Shown: one piece after another, positions 44,659 to 53,775 of the stretch
How the letters are laid out: the number at the start of each line of letters is the position of its first letter
How positions within the stretch are numbered: the first letter of the stretch is position 1
NCBI RefSeq assembly: GCF_002795405.1
Contig: NZ_PHGZ01000013.1
Coordinates: forward strand, 124,001 to 188,000
Source of the DNA: Caviibacterium pharyngocola
GTDB lineage: Bacteria > Pseudomonadota > Gammaproteobacteria > Enterobacterales > Pasteurellaceae
Length of the DNA: 64,000 bases
Direction of reading: 5' to 3'
Made by a program: the position numbers and the translations under genes
Notes under the pieces: generated by a model
The model's database searches: none
The model's input: only the letters and a program-made list of their open reading frames with translations
Told to the model about the DNA's origin: nothing

Positions 44659-46086
44659 CTATTTTGCCGCCGTTTTTTTCGCTGTTTCGGCGGTTTTCGG
44701 CGGCGCAGTCATTTTGCCTTGTTTCAAAATATGCGGCGTGACGAAAATTACCAATTCGCGTTTTTGATGCCGTTCGCTTTCCTTGCTGAATAATTTTTTT
44801 ACCACGGGAATGTCGCCGAGCAAAGGGACTTTATCGACGCCTTTGCTGATCGTGTCGTGAAACACGCCGCCCAACACAATGGTCTCTCCGTCTCGGGCGA
44901 AAACTTGCGTGTTGATTTCTTGTTTATCGATAGAAACCACTTCGTTTTGACCGTAAGACACGCGGCTGCCGGGCGAATTTTGGCTGACGATTAAATCCAA
45001 CAAAATAGTATTGTCTTTGGAAATATGCGGCGTCACCTCTAATCCGAGCACCGCTTCGCGAAATTCGACGGATTGCGTGTCGTTTTTGTTATTGTTGACG
45101 ATATACGGAATTTCCGTCCCTTGCTTGATGCTGGCGCTTTTTTTATTGGTGGTGAGCAAGCGCGGACTGGCTATAATTTCCACATTATTTTCGCGTTCGA
45201 GTGCGGTCAGTTCCAGATCCAATAATCGTCCGTTGATTTTTGCGATTTGCAGGGCGACGGAGCCCGCCGGTGTGTTGGTTGCGGCGAAATTAACGTTAAG
45301 CTGATCCGCAATATTATTAAAGCCGTTCGCCGCTAAACTGCCGCTGACTTTATGACTTTCTGCCGTAGGATTAAACATCCCCCAACGCACGCCCAATTCT
45401 TTTAAATTTTCATCGCTGATAGTGACGATTCGCGCTTCAATGGCGATTTGCTCAATAGGTTTATCCATTTCGGCGATTAAGCGTTTAATTCGGCGCAAGC
45501 TGTTTTTATCGTCTTGAATCAGCAATAAATTGCTGCGATCGTCAAAGGCGATACTGCCTTCCGGCGAAAGCAGAGAACCGCTGCCCGCAGTAAGGGATTT
45601 CATCACTTCCGAGGCTTTGGCATAGTATAATTTGATCGACTCGCTGATTAATTTCGGCGTGCTGTCCGCGGCGGAAAAGGCGGCATCGACGGAGGCTGCG
45701 GGCAATTCCATCGGCATCGCAAATTTCGCCGGATTATCCTCTGCGAATTTATTCAGGTAATAAATGCCGTTTTCCTGCCATAAATCCAGCCGTTTGATTT
45801 TTGCCACCGCGCGCAATAATTGATCCATATCGGTATTTTTAAGTTGTAAGGATAGTGTGCCTTCCAATTCGTCATTAATAATCAGATCGAGATTTTGCGC
45901 CAGTGCCAGTTGTTGTAAAGTCGCTACGAGCGGTGCTTGTTTCAAACGAACGGAAAAGATCTTGTTGATTTTCGTTTCATTATCAGGTGTTGTTTTTTCT
46001 TGAGGCGGATTTTCTTGCGCAAAGGCAAAACTGAAAAATAATGCGAAAAACAGACCGCACTTGAGCGAAAAGAACGTTAATTTCAT
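44659..46086 (-). CDS. comE: Competence/type IV pilus secretin ComE (PilQ)
   Basis: 475 residues with a signal peptide ending about AFAQ. N-terminal secretin/TonB short repeat (FSVRLKQAPLVATLQQLALAQNLDLII), two N-domains, then the secretin barrel with VEIIASPRLLTTNKKSASIKQGTEIPY and VPLLGDIPVVKKLFS. It forms the outer-membrane pore for the DNA-uptake pilus. Shorter than many PilQ proteins because it lacks AMIN domains. Last of comABCDE; no comF is beside it, and aroK follows. Confidence 0.93.
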   Translation of the reverse strand: MKLTFFSLKCGLFFALFFSFAFAQENPPQEKTTPDNETKINKIFSVRLKQAPLVATLQQLALAQNLDLIINDELEGTLSLQLKNTDMDQLLRAVAKIKRLDLWQENGIYYLNKFAEDNPAKFAMPMELPAASVDAAFSAADSTPKLISESIKLYYAKASEVMKSLTAGSGSLLSPEGSIAFDDRSNLLLIQDDKNSLRRIKRLIAEMDKPIEQIAIEARIVTISDENLKELGVRWGMFNPTAESHKVSGSLAANGFNNIADQLNVNFAATNTPAGSVALQIAKINGRLLDLELTALERENNVEIIASPRLLTTNKKSASIKQGTEIPYIVNNNKNDTQSVEFREAVLGLEVTPHISKDNTILLDLIVSQNSPGSRVSYGQNEVVSIDKQEINTQVFARDGETIVLGGVFHDTISKGVDKVPLLGDIPVVKKLFSKESERHQKRELVIFVTPHILKQGKMTAPPKTAETAKKTAAK

Positions 46087-46108
46087 CGATATTTACCTTT
46101 TGCGTTTG

Positions 46109-46525
46109 TTAAAATTTAATCGTGACGGATTCGAAATGGCGACAGGTTGTGTCCTGTGTCCAACGGATGATACTCAAGTTGTTGAGCGTAATACGGTCGA
46201 TTTTTATTTTTTCCTGCCCAACCAAATCCCCTTGGTTAGCAATAATTAAGCTTTGTTGCGGATCCATTAATAAAATTCGGGTATTGTCTTTTTCCGTTAT
46301 GGCGCCGACGATATTTAATTGCGCAAAGGGCGTGTCCGGCGCCAAGGCTGGCGCGCTCGAATGACAATCAGCGGCGACATTGTTCGGCGCATTTTCCTGT
46401 TGTGCGGCTACTTGAACTGCCGGTGCGATTTGACGCTGTGTTTTGTCGAATGGATCGGCGGCGTAGCTTGTGGAAAGCACTGTGCCGATAAATAACATTA
46501 CGAGCGGTTTTGCGTTCGATATCAT
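46109..46525 (-). CDS. comD: Competence protein ComD (PilP-like)
   Basis: 138 residues with a signal peptide (VMLFIGTVLSTSYA). The C-terminal region (FAQLNIVGAITEKDNTRILLMDPQQSLIIANQGDLVG) is a PilP-type beta domain that contacts the secretin. It lacks an obvious lipobox. Lies between comC (two-base gap) and comE (22-base gap). Confidence 0.85.
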   Translation of the reverse strand: MISNAKPLVMLFIGTVLSTSYAADPFDKTQRQIAPAVQVAAQQENAPNNVAADCHSSAPALAPDTPFAQLNIVGAITEKDNTRILLMDPQQSLIIANQGDLVGQEKIKIDRITLNNLSIIRWTQDTTCRHFESVTIKF

Positions 46526-46527
46526 TA

Positions 46528-47061
46528 TTATTCCTCGTTAAAAGCAAGTTGCAGTGAGATTTCCGCTTGAATTGAGGCGAAATGTTCGTTATCCGTGCGA
46601 TAAATCGCCAGTCGTAAAATATCAAGCTGCGTATCTTTCTGTAAAAGTGCGGTGAAAAATGCGGAAAAATCGGTGAAATTGCCTTGAAGATGCAAACTGA
46701 GTTGCGGAGATTGGCGCATTTCCCATTGATTATGCAAAACAGATAAATGGTGCGGCAAAAGCTCACGAATATATTGATTTACGGCGGCAATTTTCGCCGC
46801 ACTTTCCGCGGTAAATTCGCCGTTTTCCGAATGTTTACGCAGCGTGGCAAGAATCTTTTGTTGATGGGTAAGCTGTTCGACTTTATTCTCGTTTTCTTCG
46901 CGAAGTTGTTGAACACGCGCGTTCAGCTGTAGCCAATCTTTTAGCGGCAAGGTTAAAATCAGGCACAATATCAGACAAAACAGCCCGCTTTGTTGCCACA
47001 CACTAAGATCCGCTAATTTTCCAAAGGAATGTTGCGGGTGAGTCAGCCGTTGTAATTTCAT
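46528..47061 (-). CDS. comC: Competence protein ComC (PilO-like)
   Basis: 177 residues: one membrane helix (about 24-43), a coiled coil (QLREENENKVEQLTHQQKILATLRKH) and a small ferredoxin-like domain. PilO-type proteins form the periplasmic alignment ring with PilN. The start overlaps comB's stop by four bases. Confidence 0.85.
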   Translation of the reverse strand: MKLQRLTHPQHSFGKLADLSVWQQSGLFCLILCLILTLPLKDWLQLNARVQQLREENENKVEQLTHQQKILATLRKHSENGEFTAESAAKIAAVNQYIRELLPHHLSVLHNQWEMRQSPQLSLHLQGNFTDFSAFFTALLQKDTQLDILRLAIYRTDNEHFASIQAEISLQLAFNEE

Positions 47062-47588
47062 TGTTGTGCGTCCTTGTTATTGTTTATATCTATTTGAAAT
47101 TCAAAATAAAATTCCTCGCGTTGCGGCGCGAAACGGTTTAATTTCACCGCGCGGAACAACTCGCTTCGGGTTAAAAATTGATGAACTCGTTCGAATTCCG
47201 CTTGAGTCTGCGCCGTACCTTTCATAGAAATTCCTTGTTCTTCCGCTTCAAGAGATTGCAATTCTCCTTGACTAAAAGGCAAATCGTTCAATAACGTCAT
47301 AAATTGCAATAACATTTCGTTGTCGATAGGCTGTGAGGCGCTATGGCGTTCGCTATGTTGCCTTAATCGATTGATTTGTTGCGTGATTTGATTGAGTTCC
47401 GTTTCCGTTTTTTGTCGTTTCGCCTGCTGTTGCGCAATGTCGTCGCGCAGCTGCATTGCGGCGTAATCAAGCGGAAAACACAGCGCAAGCGCGATGCCGA
47501 TCGTGAACGCAAGGCGAATACACAAGCGTTTGAGTCGTGCGGAATGCTGCTGTTGCCGCCAAGGTAGTAAATTAATATGAACGCGCAT
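47058..47588 (-). CDS. comB: Competence protein ComB (PilN-like)
   Basis: 176 residues. The N-terminus MRVHINLLPWRQQQH carries the INLLPWR motif by which PilN binds PilM (ComA). One membrane helix and a coiled coil follow. It lies 15 bases after comA. Confidence 0.9.
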   Translation of the reverse strand: MRVHINLLPWRQQQHSARLKRLCIRLAFTIGIALALCFPLDYAAMQLRDDIAQQQAKRQKTETELNQITQQINRLRQHSERHSASQPIDNEMLLQFMTLLNDLPFSQGELQSLEAEEQGISMKGTAQTQAEFERVHQFLTRSELFRAVKLNRFAPQREEFYFEFQIDINNNKDAQQ

Positions 47589-47603
47589 TGTGATTTACCG
47601 AAA

Positions 47604-48386
47604 TTAGGCGCGTTGCAGCAAATCTTGCTGCCACAGCGCATTGCCTAACGCGATAAACGGCAAATCGGTTTCGATGATTTTCCACGTTTTATCGACCGCA
47701 CTTTGGGCGGAATCCTTCGCGTAAACATAAACCTGCGGCGGCGTTTCGTCATAATGTTGACAAAAACGCGCGAAAAGTGCGGTGGAATTCGGCTCCGTTT
47801 GTTGTAATACGCGAATTTGACGATGTTTTTCTTGCACCGCAAGACAAAAGGTTTCGTCTTGATAGAGAAAAACCGCGTCATCCGGCGCGTCGAGCAAATA
47901 ACGAAATGCACGCAAAACAGCGTGCGCGGCGCTGTCTAAAATCGTGATTTTCAACGGCTGAAAAGATTGAATATGCGCCTGTGCGATATGTTTCATTATG
48001 GCAAAAATATTCAGTTGCACGCCTTGGGCAAGCGGTTCGCTGCTGTAATCGAACCATACTTGTTCCAAGGGCGCGGGCAATTCGTTTTGTAGAATGAATC
48101 GACATTGCCGTTCACATTCTTGCGCGCTTAATTGTTGCGGTAAAACCAGCGATTTTGTCCAAATGTGATGAGGCGAAATCGAACTGACGAATTTAAGCTC
48201 GGTTTTACCTCGGCTTAAATCGAGCCTTTGCTGAATTTGCATTAACGGATTGACGGTTGCATCCGAGCGAATAGACAGAAAATTCGGCGTATTTTGCCCA
48301 TCGAACCAGACGAATTCCCGATATTCCGCCGTGTTGTGCACGCCGATTTGGAGAACGGATTTTGCTTTTTGCGCGAGACTTAACAT
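47604..48386 (-). CDS. comA: Competence protein ComA (PilM-like)
   Basis: 260 residues. It has a degenerate actin-like fold, beginning LSLAQKAKSVLQIGVHN, and matches the short Pasteurellaceae ComA rather than a full PilM. It is cytoplasmic and would bind the ComB N-terminus. First gene of comABCDE, divergent from mrcA. I did not find a convincing CRP-S (Sxy-dependent) site upstream, though such a site is expected. Confidence 0.88.
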   Translation of the reverse strand: MLSLAQKAKSVLQIGVHNTAEYREFVWFDGQNTPNFLSIRSDATVNPLMQIQQRLDLSRGKTELKFVSSISPHHIWTKSLVLPQQLSAQECERQCRFILQNELPAPLEQVWFDYSSEPLAQGVQLNIFAIMKHIAQAHIQSFQPLKITILDSAAHAVLRAFRYLLDAPDDAVFLYQDETFCLAVQEKHRQIRVLQQTEPNSTALFARFCQHYDETPPQVYVYAKDSAQSAVDKTWKIIETDLPFIALGNALWQQDLLQRA

Positions 48387-48560
48387 CGTTTCTTTACCTT
48401 ATCTTTACATTCGAAATGAGATATTTAGCTTTTGATTTACGGCGCGAATCTTTATACTTATCGGTGATAGAATAAATTTATGCCGATTTTTATAATTTAG
48501 ACAGGTAGGCAGTTTTTCTGACTTTTTTCCATTTTGCATTAGACAAGAGAGAATTTTACG

Positions 48561-51209
48561 ATGCGGATCGCAAAATTAATATTTAGTACGCTATTGACAT
48601 TGATTATATTGGGGTGTGTGGTTGTCGGGATTTTTTACGTTCAACTGAAAGCGGATTTACCGAATGTGGATTCGCTGAAAAACGTCGAACTGCAACAACC
48701 GATGCAAATTTATACCGCCGACGGCAAGCTAATCGGTGAAGTCGGCGAGCAACGTCGTATTCCGGTGAAACAGGCGAATGTGCCGAAAAAACTGATTGAC
48801 GCTATATTAGCGACGGAAGACAGCCGTTTTTATGAGCATCACGGTTTGGATCCGGTGGGCATTGCGCGCGCGGTAGCGGTGGCGATCAGCAAAGGCGGTG
48901 CGTCGCAAGGGGCGAGTACCATTACCCAGCAATTAGCGCGAAACTTTTTCTTAACGCCGGAGAAAAATATTATTCGTAAAGCGAAAGAAGCGATTTTAGC
49001 CATTGAAATCGAAAACACGCTGACAAAAGATGAAATTCTCGAACTCTATTTAAATAAAATTTATTTGGGTTATCGCGCTTACGGCGTGACGGCGGCGGCG
49101 AAAACCTATTTCGGCAAAGATTTGGATCAACTCAGTTTGTCGGAAATTGCCGTGATTGCCGGCTTGCCGAAAGCGCCTTCGACAATGAATCCGCTTTATT
49201 CGTTAAAACGCGCGGAAGAACGTCGCAATGTGGTATTAGGTCGAATGTTGGAAATGAAATATATCGACAAAGCGGAATATGATGCCGCATTGAAAGAGCC
49301 GATCATCGCTGCTTATCACGGTTCGCAGCTAGAATTTCGTGCCGATTATGTGACGGAAATGGTGCGTCAGGAAATGGTGAAACGTTTCGGTGAAGAACAA
49401 GCCTACAACAGCGGTTATAAAGTGTACACCACGATTTTATCCAAAGATCAAGCGGAAGCGCAAAAAGCCTTACGTAATAATTTGATTGCCTATGATATGC
49501 GCCACGGTTATCGCGGCGGCGCGGCATTATGGAAAAAGAACGAAAGCGCGTGGGATAATGAAAAAATCATTGATTTCTTAAGAAAATTACCGAATTCCGA
49601 ACCTTTTGTTCCGGCTGCTGTGTTGGCTGTCGGTAAAAACGGTGCGGAAGTGTTATTAGCAAACGGCGATAAAGCGAATTTATCCGCCGCGGCGATGACT
49701 TGGGCTGGCAAAAAACAGCCGAAAGCAGGGGAACAAATTTGGCTGCGTCAACGCAGTAACGGCGAATGGGCGTTAGGACAAATTCCGGAAGTAAATTCCG
49801 CCTTAGTGTCGTTAAATAGCGATAACGGTGCAATAGAGGCGATTGTCGGCGGATTTAGTTTCGAACAAAGTAAATTTAACCGTGCGACCCAATCTTTGGT
49901 GCAAGTGGGATCCTCGATTAAGCCCTTTATTTATGCCGCCGCATTGGAAAAAGGTTTAACCTTATCCAGCGTGTTGCAAGATTCGCCGATTGTGATTAAA
50001 AAACCGGGACAAGCGGTGTGGTCGCCGAAAAACTCGCCGAATCGTTATGACGGCCCGATGCGTTTGCGTGTCGGCTTAGGGCAATCGAAAAATATGATCG
50101 CTATCCGCGCAATGCAAATGGCGGGTATCGGCTTTACGGCGGAATTTTTACAACGTTTCGGCTTTAAACGCGACCAATATTTCGCCAGCGAAGCCTTGGC
50201 GCTGGGTGCGGCGTCTTTTACGCCGTTGGAAATGGCGCGTGCTTATGCGGTGTTTGATAACGGCGGCTTTTTGATCGATCCGTATTTAATCGAAAAAATC
50301 TTAGATAATACGGGCAAAGAATTATTTGTCGCCAACCCGAAAATCGCTTGTATCACCTGTAATGATATTCCGGTGGTTTATGACGAAACCGAAAAATTGG
50401 ATGCCTTTAAAAATGCGGAAAGCGTACCACCGGCGAATACCGACGCGGCGAATAATAGCGAAGTGATTGACGAAGGTGCGGATTCGGAAGAGGAAGCGGA
50501 CATTCCGGAATTGAACGCGACCGGCGGCAAATTAGACGAAAGTGCGGTGGATTTTATGGCGGATGCCAAAACCGGCGAATCGCAAGTGCAATATGCACCG
50601 CGCGTGATTAGTGGCGAATTGGCGTTTTTAATTCGTAGCGCCTTGACCACGGCAGTTTACGGTGAAAAAGGTTTGGGCTGGAAAGGCACTAGCTGGCGAA
50701 TGGCGAACGAGTTTAAACGCCGAGACATCGGCGGCAAAACCGGTACGACCAATAATTCCAAAGTGGCGTGGTATGCCGGATTCGGCGCCAATGTCACCAC
50801 AGCGGTGTATGTCGGGTTTGATGATAATAAACGCAATCTCGGTCGCGGCGAAGCCGGTGCACAAACTGCAATGCCAGCGTGGATTACCTATATGAAAACC
50901 AGCCTGAGCGATATTCCGGAACGTACTTTGGATTTACCGCCGAATATCGTGGAAAAACGTATTCATAGCGGCTCCGGTTTATTGTCGAGCGACGGCGGAT
51001 TAACGGAATATTTCATCAAAGGAACGGAACCGAAAAAAGCCTATGTGGTGGAGCGCGGCTATTCGGTGGATGGTTATAATCCGGAGAAAGGCTATTATGT
51101 TCCGCCGGAATTACAACGCCGTTCGAACGAATTGAATAATCAAGGCAGCAGTAGCAATAGCGGCGGCGCACCGGCGGCAAAACCGTTCGAACGCCAAGAA
51201 TTATTCTGA
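48561..51209 (+). CDS. mrcA: Penicillin-binding protein 1A
   Basis: 882 residues. One N-terminal membrane anchor (about 7-27), glycosyltransferase motif ATEDSRFYEHHG (catalytic E86), and transpeptidase motifs SSIKPF (S451) and KTGTTN. The C-terminus is low-complexity (NNQGSSSNSGG). It polymerises and crosslinks peptidoglycan. A roughly 90-residue acidic insert near residue 610-680 (VIDEGADSEEEADIPEL) separates the SXN and KTG parts, as in other PBP1A. Divergent from comA as mrcA is from hofM in E. coli. Confidence 0.96.
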   Translation: MRIAKLIFSTLLTLIILGCVVVGIFYVQLKADLPNVDSLKNVELQQPMQIYTADGKLIGEVGEQRRIPVKQANVPKKLIDAILATEDSRFYEHHGLDPVGIARAVAVAISKGGASQGASTITQQLARNFFLTPEKNIIRKAKEAILAIEIENTLTKDEILELYLNKIYLGYRAYGVTAAAKTYFGKDLDQLSLSEIAVIAGLPKAPSTMNPLYSLKRAEERRNVVLGRMLEMKYIDKAEYDAALKEPIIAAYHGSQLEFRADYVTEMVRQEMVKRFGEEQAYNSGYKVYTTILSKDQAEAQKALRNNLIAYDMRHGYRGGAALWKKNESAWDNEKIIDFLRKLPNSEPFVPAAVLAVGKNGAEVLLANGDKANLSAAAMTWAGKKQPKAGEQIWLRQRSNGEWALGQIPEVNSALVSLNSDNGAIEAIVGGFSFEQSKFNRATQSLVQVGSSIKPFIYAAALEKGLTLSSVLQDSPIVIKKPGQAVWSPKNSPNRYDGPMRLRVGLGQSKNMIAIRAMQMAGIGFTAEFLQRFGFKRDQYFASEALALGAASFTPLEMARAYAVFDNGGFLIDPYLIEKILDNTGKELFVANPKIACITCNDIPVVYDETEKLDAFKNAESVPPANTDAANNSEVIDEGADSEEEADIPELNATGGKLDESAVDFMADAKTGESQVQYAPRVISGELAFLIRSALTTAVYGEKGLGWKGTSWRMANEFKRRDIGGKTGTTNNSKVAWYAGFGANVTTAVYVGFDDNKRNLGRGEAGAQTAMPAWITYMKTSLSDIPERTLDLPPNIVEKRIHSGSGLLSSDGGLTEYFIKGTEPKKAYVVERGYSVDGYNPEKGYYVPPELQRRSNELNNQGSSSNSGGAPAAKPFERQELF

Positions 51210-51280
51210 TTTTTGTATTCCGTGGTAAGAGGGCGAAGCGAAATACGCTTGCGCATTTTCCCGAATCTTTACAAAAAAGT

Positions 51281-51312
51281 ACCGCACTTTTAAAGTGCGG
51301 TCTGTTTTTTTA
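51281..51312 (+). terminator. Uptake-sequence hairpin terminator of mrcA
   Basis: ACCGCACTTT-T-AAAGTGCGGT, a 10-bp palindrome with almost no loop, then CTGTTTTTTT. Confidence 0.85.
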
Positions 51313-51335
51313 ATTATTTTACAAAAGGCAAATTT

Positions 51336-52181
51336 ATGCTGAGTTATCGTCACAGTTTTCACGCAGGCAATCACGCCGATGTGTTGAAACATATCGTGTT
51401 AATGTTAATCATCGAAAGTTTAAAACAAAAAGAAAAAGGTTTTTATTATTTGGATACGCACGCGGGCGTCGGGCAATATCGTTTGTTAAGCCAAGAAGCG
51501 GAAAAAACCGGTGAATTTGAAGAAGGCATCGGTCGGCTTTGGGGCAAAACCGATTTGCCGGAAGAAGTAGCGCGCTATATTGCTATCATCAAAAAATTAA
51601 ATTATGGCGGTAAAGAATTACGTTATTACGCCGGTTCACCGTTAATTGCGGCGACAATGTTACGTCCGCAAGATCGTGCGTTACTGACGGAATTACATCC
51701 GACGGATTATCCGTTGCTGCGCAATAATTTTAAAGAATTCGAAAACGTCACCACAAAACGTGATAACGGTTTTCAGCAACTTAAAGCCACTTTGCCGCCG
51801 AAAGAACGTCGCGGGCTGGTATTAATCGATCCGCCTTATGAACTGAAAGAAGATTACGATTTGGTGGTGAGTGCGATTGAAGAAGGCTATAAGCGTTTCG
51901 CAACGGGCACTTATGCGATTTGGTATCCCGTGGTGCTGCGTCAGCAAGTGAAACGAATGATCAAAGGATTGGAAGAAACGGGCATTCGTAAGATTTTACA
52001 GATTGAATTGGCGGTGCGACCGGATTCCGCTCAACGCGGAATGACCGCCAGCGGAATGATTGTGATTAATCCGCCTTGGACGTTGGAAGCGCAAATGAAA
52101 AAAATCTTACCGGATTTAACCCGCACTTTAGTGCCGGAAGGCACTGGAAGTTGGTCGGTGAAATGGATTACGCCGGAGTAA
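51336..52181 (+). CDS. rlmJ: 23S rRNA (adenine-2030-N6) methyltransferase
   Basis: 281 residues. It begins MLSYRHSFHAGNHADVLKH, the RlmJ signature, and has the methylase motif VLIDPPYE (about 164-171) and LDTHAGVG for SAM. It methylates A2030 in 23S rRNA; the E. coli homologue was also named for growth on DNA (comJ/yhiR). gor follows as in E. coli. Confidence 0.94.
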   Translation: MLSYRHSFHAGNHADVLKHIVLMLIIESLKQKEKGFYYLDTHAGVGQYRLLSQEAEKTGEFEEGIGRLWGKTDLPEEVARYIAIIKKLNYGGKELRYYAGSPLIAATMLRPQDRALLTELHPTDYPLLRNNFKEFENVTTKRDNGFQQLKATLPPKERRGLVLIDPPYELKEDYDLVVSAIEEGYKRFATGTYAIWYPVVLRQQVKRMIKGLEETGIRKILQIELAVRPDSAQRGMTASGMIVINPPWTLEAQMKKILPDLTRTLVPEGTGSWSVKWITPE

Positions 52182-52274
52182 GAAAATACCGATTAAATTA
52201 ATTACCCTTGCCGCTTTGTATTTCCGTGCGGTTTTGGGCAGAATAGGGCAAATTTAATTAAGCGGGAGGCTAGG

Positions 52275-53630
52275 ATGACAAAACATTATGACTATTTGGC
52301 AATCGGCGGCGGTAGCGGCGGGATTGCGTCGATTAACCGTGCGGCGAGCTACGGTAAAAAATGCGCGATTATTGAAGGAAAAGCCTTGGGCGGAACCTGC
52401 GTGAATGTGGGCTGTGTACCGAAAAAAGTGATGTGGTACGGCGCACAAGTGGCGGAGGCGTTAAATTTATATGCGCCGGATTACGGTTTTGACGTAACGG
52501 TGAATCGATTCGATTTCGCGAAATTGGTGGAAAATCGTCAAGCTTATATCGGACGTATTCATACCTCATACAACAATGTATTGGCGAAAAATAATGTGGA
52601 TGTGATTCAAGGTTTTGCCAAATTCGTTAATGCCAACACCGTAGAAGTGAACGGCGAACAAATCACCGCCGATCATATTTTGATCGCCACCGGCGGGCGT
52701 CCGAGCCGTCCGGCGATTAAAGGCGCGGAATACGGTATTGATTCCGACGGCGTATTTGCATTAAACGCGCTGCCGAAACGTGTTGCCGTTGTCGGTGCGG
52801 GTTATATTGCGGTGGAACTTGCCGGCGTGATGAACAGTTTCGGAGTGGAAACCCATTTATTCGTGCGCCAACACGCACCGTTGCGTAATTTTGATCCGTT
52901 AATTGTGGATACGCTTTTAGAAGTGATCGCGCAAGACGGTATTCAATTACATACCCAAGCCGTTCCGCAAGAAGTAGTGAAAAATGCCGACGGTTCCTTA
53001 ACCTTAAAATTGCAAGACGGATGCGAACAAATCGTCGATACGCTGATTTGGGCGATCGGTCGCGAGCCGAATACCGATAAACTTAATTTAGCGGCAGCGG
53101 GTGTGGAAACCAATGCGCGCGGTTTCGTAAAAACCGATAAATATCAAAACACTAATGTCAAAGGTATTTATGCGGTCGGCGATATTATCGAAGGCGGTAT
53201 CGAATTAACACCGGTTGCAGTGGCGGCTGGGCGTCGTCTGTCCGAACGTTTGTTCAACAACAAACCGACCGAGCATTTGGACTATAACTTAGTGCCGACC
53301 GTGGTGTTCAGTCATCCGCCGATCGGCACCATCGGTTTAACCGAGCCGAAAGCCGTCGAACAATACGGCGCGGAAAACGTGAAAGTGTATAAATCCTCAT
53401 TTACGCCGATGTACAGTGCCGTAACCTCACATCGCCAACCTTGCCGAATGAAACTGGTTTGCGTCGGTAAAGAGGAAAAAATCGTCGGTTTACACGGTAT
53501 CGGTTTCGGCGTGGACGAAATGATCCAAGGCTTTGCGGTGGCGATTAAAATGGGCGCAACCAAAGCGGATTTTGATAACACCGTCGCTATTCACCCGACC
53601 GGTTCGGAAGAATTCGTCACAATGCGTTAA
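52275..53630 (+). CDS. gor: Glutathione-disulfide reductase
   Basis: 451 residues. The redox cysteines are in [13 protein letters not shown] (about 41-53); FAD-binding GGGSGGIA at 12-19; NADP-binding [12 protein letters not shown]; the C-terminal [12 protein letters not shown] carries the active histidine. It keeps glutathione reduced. Own promoter region of 93 bases and a ribosome site GGGAGG. Confidence 0.96.
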   Translation: MTKHYDYLAIGGGSGGIASINRAASYGKKCAIIEGKALGGTCVNVGCVPKKVMWYGAQVAEALNLYAPDYGFDVTVNRFDFAKLVENRQAYIGRIHTSYNNVLAKNNVDVIQGFAKFVNANTVEVNGEQITADHILIATGGRPSRPAIKGAEYGIDSDGVFALNALPKRVAVVGAGYIAVELAGVMNSFGVETHLFVRQHAPLRNFDPLIVDTLLEVIAQDGIQLHTQAVPQEVVKNADGSLTLKLQDGCEQIVDTLIWAIGREPNTDKLNLAAAGVETNARGFVKTDKYQNTNVKGIYAVGDIIEGGIELTPVAVAAGRRLSERLFNNKPTEHLDYNLVPTVVFSHPPIGTIGLTEPKAVEQYGAENVKVYKSSFTPMYSAVTSHRQPCRMKLVCVGKEEKIVGLHGIGFGVDEMIQGFAVAIKMGATKADFDNTVAIHPTGSEEFVTMR

Positions 53631-53655
53631 TTCGCAAATAAAAACTAACAAACCT

Positions 53656-53700
53656 AAAGTGCGGTCGGAAAAATAAAAATTTTTGACCGCACTTTTTTTT
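53656..53700 (+). terminator. Uptake-sequence hairpin terminator of gor
   Basis: AAAGTGCGGTC and GACCGCACTTTTTTTT, perfect arms with a 20-base AT-rich spacer and a T-run. Confidence 0.85.
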
Positions 53701-53775
53701 GCTGTTTTTTAGTTGTCTTTTCACGCTGGTTTAACAATAATAGAAAGCAAAGAAATTACGCGGATTAATGATGTT

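Noticed and set aside
48421-48450. CRP-S (Sxy-dependent) site before comA
   Set aside because: The best candidate (TGATT-N6-GCGAA) matches only five of ten core positions, so I do not call it, though regulation by Sxy is expected.
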